Assembly: GCA_031423155.1 (NCBI GenBank)
Contig: JANPEZ010000156.1
Coordinates: 1 to 6,196 of the forward strand
Direction of reading: 5' to 3'
Origin: JANPEZ01 sp031423155
GTDB lineage: Bacteria; Actinomycetota; UBA4738; HRBIN12
DNA length: 6,196 bases
The notes below the pieces were generated by a model, which did no database searches, was not told the DNA's origin, and saw nothing but the letters and a program-made list of their open reading frames with translations. Position 1 is the first letter of the stretch; every line of letters begins with the position of its first letter. This document shows positions 1 to 5,538 of the stretch, piece after piece. The position numbers and the translations under genes are program-made.

Positions 1-407
1 AGCGCCTGGGCCTGGACCTGGACAGACTCGTGCGGGTCAACATCAAGGGCAAGCTCCTCTTCTACGATGACGAGGGCAACGAGACCACGTACTCGCTCAA
101 GGACGCACACGAGTTCACGCGACCGGGGTGCCTTCACTGCCCGGACTTCGCAGCCGAACACGCCGACATCTCCTTCGGAGGACTCGGCCAGAGCGAGGGC
201 TGGACGCTCACGATCATCCGGACCGAACGCGGCCGGGACATCTGGGATCGCGCGCTGGCCGCCGGTGTGATCGAGTCTCGGCCCGCGACCGAGGACCCAA
301 AGGCGGTCGAGCTGATGTTCAAACTCGCGGCGAAGTCGCGCCGGCGGTGGCCGGAAGACGGTCCGGCCGAGTTCGCGGGTCCGGCCCTCATGCCCGACCC
401 TGCCTGA
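1..407 (+). CDS. Coenzyme F420 hydrogenase/dehydrogenase beta-subunit-like protein, C-terminal part (5' end outside window)
   Basis: The reading frame (codons from position 3) is open to the left edge and ends with TGA at 405-407, so this is the C-terminal ~134 residues of a longer protein. The GTG at 30 is unlikely to be the true start, because the residues before it (RLGLDLDRLV) continue the family pattern. The segment resembles the C-terminal domain of the FrhB/FdhB family: an 'NIKGKLLFY' strand, then RPGCLHCPDF with a CxxC pair, then ADISFGGLG, then GWTLTIIRTERG. In characterised members this subunit carries FAD and iron-sulfur clusters and passes electrons to or from the deazaflavin F420. 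Relatives include the beta subunits of F420-reducing hydrogenase and F420-dependent formate dehydrogenase, and the plant 7-hydroxymethyl chlorophyll a reductase. The exact substrate cannot be read from this fragment. The last ~35 residues (rich in K/R, P and A) look like a non-conserved tail. Family assignment is fairly sure; the specific reaction is unknown. Confidence 0.82.
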   Translation, partial: RLGLDLDRLVRVNIKGKLLFYDDEGNETTYSLKDAHEFTRPGCLHCPDFAAEHADISFGGLGQSEGWTLTIIRTERGRDIWDRALAAGVIESRPATEDPKAVELMFKLAAKSRRRWPEDGPAEFAGPALMPDPA

Positions 408-442
408 GACCTCGCCGACCTAGCCAGTTCTGACCAACAGGC

Positions 443-458
443 GCCCCCGCCCGGGGGC
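443..458 (+). terminator. GC-rich hairpin after the FrhB-like gene, possible terminator
   Basis: GCCCCCG at 443-449 is the perfect reverse complement of CGGGGGC at 452-458. In RNA this gives a 6-bp all-GC stem with a 4-nt loop, 35 nt after the FrhB-like stop codon. It is followed by only two T residues, not a U-tract, so it is at best a weak intrinsic terminator of the kind often seen in high-GC genomes. It also lies just upstream of the candidate kinase promoter, where a terminator would be expected. Confidence 0.4.
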
Positions 459-480
459 TTACCCACGAGACCTGCGTGCC

Positions 481-486
481 GATAAT
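481..486 (+). promoter_or_regulatory. Candidate -10 element for the histidine kinase gene
   Basis: GATAAT at 481-486 matches the sigma-70-type TATAAT consensus at five of six positions and is unusually AT-rich for this region. The best -35 is poor: TTACCC at 459-464 with a 16-bp spacer. Transcription would start near 492-494, giving a leader of about 55 nt before the GTG at 548. It would also place the upstream alternative start (GTG at 476) outside the transcript. This is inference from sequence alone. Confidence 0.35.
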
Positions 487-530
487 CGTTGGGTGCGCTC
501 GGAGCGCGCTGCTCCACGGTGCTCGGACTG

Positions 531-539
531 GGAGAGGAG
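531..539 (+). promoter_or_regulatory. Ribosome binding site that selects the histidine kinase start at 548
   Basis: GGAGAGGAG at 531-539 is a strong purine-rich Shine-Dalgarno stretch, 8 nt before an in-frame GTG at 548-550. The longer reading of the gene from GTG 476 has no comparable site, and its first 24 residues look unconserved. This favours 548 as the start. Confidence 0.65.
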
Positions 540-547
540 AAGAGCAG

Positions 548-2656
548 GTGGCTGAAGTGGCCAGGGTCGGTCGTTCGACGGCACTGCGCCGCGACGCCAT
601 CTTGGAGGCGGTGGCGTTCGCCGCCGAGACCCTGCTTCTGAGGACCGACTGGTTGACCGCAGCGGACGAGGTGATGGCCCGGCTCGGCATCGCCGCCGAC
701 GTCTCGCGCGCGTACCTCATCGAGAACAGCATCGATGCCGACGGCTCGGCGCGATGCCTGCAGATATCGGAGTGGTGCGCTCCCGGCGTCGCACCCCAGG
801 CCGAGGATCCGGCGCTCGACGGGTCATCTACCTGGACCCAGATCGGGTTCGGTCGCTGGGCAGCCGAGCTCGCAGCGGGCGTCACCATCCACGGATCGGT
901 GAGCGACCTGCCCGACAGCGAACGCGCCGCCCTGCGAGCCCAGGACATCGTCTCCCTCGCATCGTTCCCCATCTTCGTCGACGGCACCTGGTGGGGATGC
1001 GTCGGCTTCGACGATTGCATCGGCGAGCGGGACTGGGCCGGGGCCGAACTCGAAGCGCTGAGGGCTGCGGCCGGAGTAGTAGGGGCGGCCATCTCGCGGA
1101 GCCTCTCTCAGGAGCAGGCGCTCGCCGCCGAATCCCGGTACAGGTCCCTCGTCGAGGACCTTCCCGCCATCACCTATACCGACATCAACGACCCGGTCTC
1201 TGACACCGGCCGGATCGGCTTCATCAGCCCGCAGATCGAACAGCTCCTCGGATACCCCCCGGAGCGCTTCACCGGTGATCGCGGATCCTGGTTCGAGGTC
1301 GTCCACCCCGATGACCGCGGAAGGATCGTCGGGCTCGGCGCCAAGGACTCCAACTTGGGTCAGATATTCGAGGAGGAGTACAGGATGATCGCCGCCGACG
1401 GCAGCGAGGTATGGGTGCACGACACGATGCGGCTGGTCGCGACAGGCGTGGGTTCGGTGGAGCACTGGCAGGGCTTCCTCGTCGATATCACGGCCCGGAA
1501 GGAGGCCGAACAACAACTGCGCCTGGCCGAGGAGCGTTACCGCGAACTCGTAGAGCACCTCCCGGCCGTCGCCTACATCGAGTCTCTGGACGCATCACCG
1601 GAGGCCTTCTACATAAGCCCGCAGGTGGAGGAGATCTTCGGCTACACGGCGCAAGAGTGGACCTGGACGCCGGACTTCTGGATAGACCACGTTCACCCCG
1701 ATGACCGCGAACGGGCGCTGGAGGTCGACGAGGATTCGAACATATCGAAGCTTCCGTACTCCTACGAGTATCGATTCCTCAAGGCCGACGGGTCTTGGTC
1801 CTGGGTCAGGGACGAGGCGACCTTCCTTCGGGGCCGTGGGGAAGACGGCTTCTGGCAAGGCTTCCTGCTGGACATCACCGAGCGGAAGGAAGCCGAAACC
1901 GGTCTCGCTCGCGCGCTGGGCGTAGAACGAGAGGCGACGAAGCGATTGCGCGCCCTGGATGAGATGAAGAACACTTTCCTGCAAGCGGTCTCGCACGACC
2001 TTCGGACTCCGCTGGCAGCGATCCTGGGCCTGGCGGTAACTCTCGAGCGTGGCGATGTCCAACTGGAGGAGGCCGATGCCAGGGACCTGGCGCGAAGGAT
2101 CGCTGAGAACTCGCGCAAGCTCGACCGGTTGGTTACGAACCTGCTGGATCTGGACAGGCTGGCCCGCGGCATCGTCGAACCCAAGCTGCACGAGACCGAC
2201 GCGGGAGCGCTCGTACGGCGAGCCTTGGAGGAATCCGACCTGCTGGCGTCATCGCGAGTGCAGATGGATATCGACTCGGTGATCGTCAGCGTAGACGGGG
2301 CCAAACTCGAAAGGATCGTAGAGAACCTTCTGGCGAACACCTCCCGTCACACGCCGTCGAACTCCACGATCTGGATCCGCGTCAAGCCGCTCGACGACGG
2401 AGTGCTGTTGATGGTGGAGGACGACGGCCCCGGCGTTCCCGAGGAACTGCGGGAGGCGATCTTCGAACCGTTCCGTCAGGGCCCGGACGCCCCGCAGCAT
2501 TCTCCCGGCGTGGGGGTGGGACTCGCGCTCGTGTCTCGCTTCGCGCAGCTTCACGGCGGCCGCGCCTGGGTTCAGGAGCGCACCGGCGGAGGAGCCTCGT
2601 TCCGCGTATGGATACCCGACGGTGCACCTAAGCAGTTCAGGCTCCCGGTCGGCTGA
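548..2656 (+). CDS. Soluble sensor histidine kinase with GAF-PAS-PAS-HisKA-HATPase architecture
   Basis: This is a 702-residue hybrid-free sensor kinase, numbered here from GTG 548. A GAF domain spans about residues 12-185; its VDGTWWG segment (W148-W149) followed by GFDDC is typical of GAF modules in multi-sensor kinases. Two tandem PAS domains follow (about 195-315 and 328-444). Each starts with a YRxLVExLPA motif, contains HPDDR, and ends in a PAC motif (WQGFLxDIT); they are joined by a short charged coiled-coil linker. The HisKA helix carries the phospho-acceptor H483 in SHDLRTP. The ATPase domain has the N box (N593 in ENLLANTSRH), G1 (DDGPG from D625), the F box (FEPFRQG) and a G2-like GVGVGL from G654. 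All catalytic motifs are intact. There is no transmembrane segment or signal peptide, so it should sense in the cytoplasm. I see no heme, flavin or phytochrome signature that would name its ligand. No response regulator is adjacent; its partner is unknown. It ends 22 bp from the convergent ferredoxin gene. Confidence 0.93.
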   Translation: MAEVARVGRSTALRRDAILEAVAFAAETLLLRTDWLTAADEVMARLGIAADVSRAYLIENSIDADGSARCLQISEWCAPGVAPQAEDPALDGSSTWTQIGFGRWAAELAAGVTIHGSVSDLPDSERAALRAQDIVSLASFPIFVDGTWWGCVGFDDCIGERDWAGAELEALRAAAGVVGAAISRSLSQEQALAAESRYRSLVEDLPAITYTDINDPVSDTGRIGFISPQIEQLLGYPPERFTGDRGSWFEVVHPDDRGRIVGLGAKDSNLGQIFEEEYRMIAADGSEVWVHDTMRLVATGVGSVEHWQGFLVDITARKEAEQQLRLAEERYRELVEHLPAVAYIESLDASPEAFYISPQVEEIFGYTAQEWTWTPDFWIDHVHPDDRERALEVDEDSNISKLPYSYEYRFLKADGSWSWVRDEATFLRGRGEDGFWQGFLLDITERKEAETGLARALGVEREATKRLRALDEMKNTFLQAVSHDLRTPLAAILGLAVTLERGDVQLEEADARDLARRIAENSRKLDRLVTNLLDLDRLARGIVEPKLHETDAGALVRRALEESDLLASSRVQMDIDSVIVSVDGAKLERIVENLLANTSRHTPSNSTIWIRVKPLDDGVLLMVEDDGPGVPEELREAIFEPFRQGPDAPQHSPGVGVGLALVSRFAQLHGGRAWVQERTGGGASFRVWIPDGAPKQFRLPVG

Positions 2657-2678
2657 GACTGCAGGGAGCGGGTCCCCC

Positions 2679-3005
2679 TCAGACGGCGGCCCACGCCGCG
2701 ACGGTCGGATGATCGACCGCCGCCGGACCCACTTGAGCGGCTCCGCCCGGCGAACCGACGCCCGAGATGGCGTCGGAGAACCACTCGGCGTTGATGGGGG
2801 TGAACTGCTTCCACTCGGCTGGAACATCGTCTTCGTAGAAGATCGCGGTCACCGGACAGACCGGCTCGCAGGCGCCGCAGTCGACGCATTCGTCGGGGTG
2901 GATGTACAGCATGCGAGGGCCCTCGTAGATGCAGTCGACGGGGCACTCATCGACGCAGGCGCGGTCCTTAACGTCGATGCACGGCTCTGCGATCGTGTAG
3001 GTCAT
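2679..3005 (-). CDS. fdxA: 7Fe-8S ferredoxin (actinobacterial FdxA type)
   Basis: This 108-residue protein carries low-potential electrons in the cytoplasm. By alignment with Azotobacter-type seven-iron ferredoxin, C9, C17 and C50 should bind the [3Fe-4S] cluster, and C21, C40, C43 and C46 the [4Fe-4S] cluster (CVDCGACEPVCP). C25 corresponds to the non-ligand cysteine of that family. The length and the segments MTYTIAEPC, ECPVDCIYEG and GSPGGAA are characteristic of actinobacterial FdxA. The tail after GSPGGAA is longer and more alanine-rich than I would expect. The start is well supported: AGAAGGGAA (complement of 3013-3021) lies 7 nt before the ATG. The gene is downstream of the luciferase-like oxidoreductase on the same strand, separated by 101 bp that contain a plausible promoter, so it may be transcribed alone or by read-through. 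Likely redox partners, such as cytochromes P450 or reductases, are not in the window. Confidence 0.95.
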   Translation of the reverse strand: MTYTIAEPCIDVKDRACVDECPVDCIYEGPRMLYIHPDECVDCGACEPVCPVTAIFYEDDVPAEWKQFTPINAEWFSDAISGVGSPGGAAQVGPAAVDHPTVAAWAAV

Positions 3006-3039
3006 AGTCAGGTTCCCTTCTCGGAGCTTGCTGCCGGGA

Positions 3040-3068
3040 AGTCTACGGCTCGGCGGGCCCTCTGCAAA
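3040..3068 (-). promoter_or_regulatory. Candidate promoter of the ferredoxin gene
   Basis: On the minus strand TTTGCA (complement of 3063-3068; 4 of 6 matches to TTGACA) is followed after 17 bp by TAGACT (complement of 3040-3045), which fits the TAnnnT form common in actinobacterial housekeeping promoters. Transcription would begin near 3033, giving a leader of roughly 28 nt with the ribosome binding site at a normal position. The ideal spacing makes this the better supported of the promoter calls here. Confidence 0.45.
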
Positions 3069-3106
3069 CGTGCCTGGCAGAAGCTTTGCCGAATGGTCGT
3101 CGAACC

Positions 3107-4006
3107 TTATCCGGGCGCAAGTGCCTCAAGGGTCTGGGCGACCGAGCCGGCCGGATCGATCCCAGCTGCCACCGGATAGACGACGACCAGGTCCGCCCCC
3201 GCCTCACGGAACTCCTCCATACGGACCCTGGAGCCCTCGGCATCGCCCGGCAGGCAGATCTTCTCGACGAGTTCGTCGGCCGATGCCTCGCCCAGGCCCA
3301 TGAGCGCGAACTGCCGCGCATAGGCGGGGATGCGCGAGTACTCGACCGTTGCCGCGTTCAGCGCGGCTCTGCCTGCCTGTCGATCGTCGGCCAGGTTGCC
3401 TCTCACGTAGACGGCGATGGTGACGTCTTTAGGGTCGCGGCCGGCGGCCTGCGCAGCGTCGCGCACCGACCGGCGGGCGATGGCGACCCTCTCGGGGTTG
3501 CACCAGTTCAAGATCACGCCATCGGCGACCTCGGCGGCCAGCCGCACCGACCTTGGGCCGAGGGCCGAGACCCACACAAGCACCGGGGCCGGCAGCTCAA
3601 GCGAGATCCGTGAGGACCCGCCCGAGGGCGCAAGGAGTCCTTTCAGCTCCAGGACCTCGGCTCGCAGGCGCTCGAGTGCTCCCGGCTCGGCCGGCCCCGT
3701 GCCGATACCCAGGACCATGCGCCCTCCCGAGCGCTCATGGACGGTCGCCGCCCCCATCGCCGTGGTCAAGGTACGCCTTGATGTCATCGGCACGATCCCC
3801 GTCGCGAGGTGGATGCGGGACGTCTCACCCGCAAGGCCGGCGAGCGCGGCGAAAGAGTCCCTGCCCGCGATCTCCGGGAGGAAGACCACCGAGTAGCCCA
3901 GGTCCTCGGCGCTTCGTGCCAGACCGGCGAACTTCGGCCATGCGAAGGGGTCGCGAAGCGCCACCGCGGTCCCCCTCGGTTGTCGCAAGTCCGTCACGGG
4001 TGCCAT
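3107..4006 (-). CDS. Luciferase-like (LLM-class) oxidoreductase, probably F420-dependent
   Basis: The 299-residue product fits the bacterial luciferase-like superfamily, a TIM barrel that uses FMN or F420. Visible landmarks are a first strand TAVALRDPF, FAGLARSAEDLGYSVVFLPE (helix 1 and strand 2), RIHLATGIVPM (strand 3), GGRMVLGIGTGP (the conserved glycine-rich strand after the barrel middle), VLVWVSALGPRSVRLAAEVADGVILNW, and a C-terminal GADLVVVYP strand. The length and the absence of a flavin reductase partner are typical of actinobacterial F420-dependent members such as the Mer and Fgd relatives. Cofactor choice is inferred, helped by the F420-linked FrhB-like gene nearby; the substrate is unknown. 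The start is uncertain: ATG 4006 has no good ribosome binding site, whereas an in-frame GTG at 3964 is preceded by AGGGGG (3971-3976) at 6 nt but would trim the first strand. It is divergent from the hydrolase gene and upstream of the ferredoxin gene. Confidence 0.85.
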   Translation of the reverse strand: MAPVTDLRQPRGTAVALRDPFAWPKFAGLARSAEDLGYSVVFLPEIAGRDSFAALAGLAGETSRIHLATGIVPMTSRRTLTTAMGAATVHERSGGRMVLGIGTGPAEPGALERLRAEVLELKGLLAPSGGSSRISLELPAPVLVWVSALGPRSVRLAAEVADGVILNWCNPERVAIARRSVRDAAQAAGRDPKDVTIAVYVRGNLADDRQAGRAALNAATVEYSRIPAYARQFALMGLGEASADELVEKICLPGDAEGSRVRMEEFREAGADLVVVYPVAAGIDPAGSVAQTLEALAPG

Positions 4007-4017
4007 GGTCCCATGCC

Positions 4018-4671
4018 ATGGATGAGGTGAGTTTCACCACCGAAGACGGCCTCCGGCTCGAGGGCGAGCTCCGGGTCGATGCCGCCGAGCCCGCCGGCTC
4101 AGCGGTGATCTGCCACCCTCACCCTCGTCACGGAGGAAGCAAGGACCATCCTTTGCTGTGGGCCCTGCGGAACGCCCTGGTGGCCCGGGGCCTGGCCGTC
4201 CTGGCATTCAACTTCCGAGGTGTCATGGGGTCGGGCGGAACCTACGGCGGAGGACGCGACGAGCTTCGTGACCTGCACGCCGCGATCGGCTGGGTTCGCG
4301 AACGGGCAGCCGGTCCCACCTTCGTGTGCGGATGGTCGTTCGGCGCCAGCGTGGCGCTGCGAGAGGCACTCGACGACGAGCGGGTCTCGGGGCTGGCCCT
4401 CGTCGGACTTCCGCTCGAGCCCGGCGACATCTCCCTGCCGGCCCTTCCATCGGCTGCGGAGCTCGGCCTGCTGAGTCGGCCGGTACTTCTCCTGGCGGGC
4501 GACACGGACGAGTTCTGCCCGCCCGAAGCCCTTCACTCGTTCGCCCTCTCTTTGCCGCAGGCCGAAGTTCGGATCCTCAAGGGCACGAACCACTACCTGT
4601 GGCGCCGCGAGAAGGAGGCGGCCGCCCTGGTCGGCGAGGCGGCGCTGGCCGTCCTCACCGCCCAGGGCTGA
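4018..4671 (+). CDS. Small alpha/beta-hydrolase of the COG2945 type
   Basis: This is a 217-residue cytoplasmic hydrolase. The N-terminal CHPHPRHGGSKDHP (C32 to P45) and FNFRGVMGSGG segments are hallmarks of the COG2945 group of predicted alpha/beta hydrolases, related to dienelactone hydrolase and peptidase-like enzymes. The catalytic triad can be placed: nucleophile S107 in GWSFG, acid D164 in AGDTDEFCP, and H192 in KGTNHYL. All three are present, so the enzyme should be active; its ester or amide substrate is not predictable. ATG 4018 is chosen because it begins the conserved strand region (MDEVSFTTEDGLRLEG). The longer open frame upstream runs antisense through the oxidoreductase gene and has no domain. 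There is no clear ribosome binding site before the ATG, so initiation may be leaderless. The gene converges on the secreted-protein gene with 9 bp between stop codons. Confidence 0.88.
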   Translation: MDEVSFTTEDGLRLEGELRVDAAEPAGSAVICHPHPRHGGSKDHPLLWALRNALVARGLAVLAFNFRGVMGSGGTYGGGRDELRDLHAAIGWVRERAAGPTFVCGWSFGASVALREALDDERVSGLALVGLPLEPGDISLPALPSAAELGLLSRPVLLLAGDTDEFCPPEALHSFALSLPQAEVRILKGTNHYLWRREKEAAALVGEAALAVLTAQG

Positions 4672-4680
4672 GCCCCTCGA

Positions 4681-5406
4681 TCAGCCGGTCACCGAAACGA
4701 GATCGGCGAACTCATCTCCACCGGCCACGTCTTGCTCGCGGACGATGCCCAGGTTCTTCGCATAGATCTTCAGCGCGAAGACATCCGGCTCGAGTCTGGT
4801 CCACTCGACGGTCCTAAGTGTCTTGGGAAGGTGGCCGTAGGCAACGTTCATCGGCTCCCCCACAGACAGTACCCATGCCGCGTCTTCGGCGTGACCGGCA
4901 TAGAACTCCTGCATGTATCCGTCCGGCGGCGTCGGATCGGCCAGCATGATGATGCCGGGGATAGCGCCATCCACGCCGGCTGTCCACGATCCCTCCGTGC
5001 TTTCGATGCTGCCATCTGGGTTGTAGGTCTTGGTGTTCTCACCTAAGTACCAGACGTTGCCGTCCAGATCCTGCGCGTACCAATCGAAGGTCTTCTCCAA
5101 CAGCTGTTGGCGGTGCTTGGCTATGTCTCGAACGACGATCGCCGTGATGCCCTCGATCACCTTGGTCTTGTCGGTCACGAAGACCCGATCGACCTGCGTC
5201 TGTCCGTCGCGGACGCCCCGGTACACCAGCAAACGCCCCACCGGCATCGGGAAGTACGGATTGTCCACGGTCGTCGTGAACGACGACGGATCGGGGAACA
5301 CAGGTGACGCTGCACGCGCGGTCACAAGCGGGCCCGCGCCCGTGAGGGTCGCCGCGGCGACCGCTATCGAGGCCACCGCTGGCCTCCACTTCTTCCTGGT
5401 CTGCAT
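4681..5406 (-). CDS. Secreted protein of unknown function with DNPYF and WYAQD-GNVWYLGE motifs
   Basis: This 241-residue protein has a clear Sec-type signal peptide: basic n-region (R4, K5, K6, R8), hydrophobic core at about 9-28, and an ARA|AS cleavage site after A32. There is no lipobox cysteine and no later transmembrane helix, so it should be exported and soluble or loosely attached to the envelope. The mature part begins with DNPYFPMPVG and then has YRGVRDG, a strand-rich middle with DWYAQDLDGNVWYLGE, GSWTAGVDGAIPG, and a C-terminal LKIYAKNLGIVREQD. I recognise this pattern from uncharacterised actinobacterial secreted proteins but know no function; I assign none. The mature region has few or no cysteines and looks beta-rich. 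The start is firm: GAGGAGGC (complement of 5411-5418) sits 4 nt before the ATG. It is divergent from an OmpR-type regulator and shares with it an intergenic region full of regular half-sites, which suggests control by that regulator. Confidence 0.88.
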   Translation of the reverse strand: MQTRKKWRPAVASIAVAAATLTGAGPLVTARAASPVFPDPSSFTTTVDNPYFPMPVGRLLVYRGVRDGQTQVDRVFVTDKTKVIEGITAIVVRDIAKHRQQLLEKTFDWYAQDLDGNVWYLGENTKTYNPDGSIESTEGSWTAGVDGAIPGIIMLADPTPPDGYMQEFYAGHAEDAAWVLSVGEPMNVAYGHLPKTLRTVEWTRLEPDVFALKIYAKNLGIVREQDVAGGDEFADLVSVTG

Positions 5407-5440
5407 CTTCGCCTCCTCGCCCGAGCCAATCTCGAGCCTC

Positions 5441-5503
5441 GATGTGACCCTGATGCCCGGGCGATGAGAGGAAGATGAAGGCGGCCCTCATCTCGTTTTC
5501 ATC
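5441..5503. promoter_or_regulatory. Candidate multi-site operator: helically phased GATG half-sites with inverted TCATC pair
   Basis: GATG occurs on the plus strand at 5441, 5452, 5463 and 5474, each exactly 11 bp after the last; the third and fourth read GATGA. The same half-site then appears inverted as TCATC at 5488-5492 and 5499-5503, again 11 bp apart. The inner four form a palindrome centred at 5483 (arms 5461-5482 and 5484-5505, 15 of 22 positions matching). Read in its own direction, each flanking gene therefore has a TCATC-n6-TCATC pair upstream. OmpR-family regulators typically bind as head-to-tail dimers to direct half-sites about 11 bp apart, so this is a good candidate operator for the regulator encoded at 5539. 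Confidence 0.6.
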
Positions 5504-5513
5504 TGACTGGCCC

Positions 5514-5519
5514 TACCAT
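5514..5519 (+). promoter_or_regulatory. Possible -10 element of the response regulator gene
   Basis: TACCAT at 5514-5519 fits TAnnnT, and its expected -35 area (about 5491-5496, TCTCGT) is poor but lies inside the TCATC pair at 5488-5503. That layout is common where an OmpR-type activator replaces a weak -35. The predicted start, near 5526, would leave a leader of only about 13 nt with GGAGGT at its very beginning, so the exact position is doubtful. Confidence 0.3.
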
Positions 5520-5538
5520 CGCGGTCGGAGGTAGATCG

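Noticed and set aside
476..547. N-terminal extension of the histidine kinase from GTG 476
   Set aside because: It has no ribosome binding site, overlaps the candidate -10 region, and its 24 residues show no domain; GTG 548 has a strong site.
824..1558. 244-residue antisense open frame within the histidine kinase
   Set aside because: It mirrors a fully supported sensor kinase; long antisense frames are common in high-GC genes and this one shows no family motif or ribosome binding site.
2660..2683. Possible bidirectional terminator between the kinase and ferredoxin stops
   Set aside because: The best pairing (AGGGAG with CCCCCT) includes a mismatch and lacks a T-run on either strand.
3553..4017. 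Long upstream extension of the hydrolase reading frame
   Set aside because: It lies antisense within the oxidoreductase gene, is rich in R, P and S as expected of a GC-driven shadow frame, and has no recognisable domain.
4664..4677. Short hairpin at the convergent hydrolase and secreted-protein stops
   Set aside because: GGGC-TGA-GCCC gives only a 4-bp stem with a 3-nt loop and no T-run; too weak to call a terminator.
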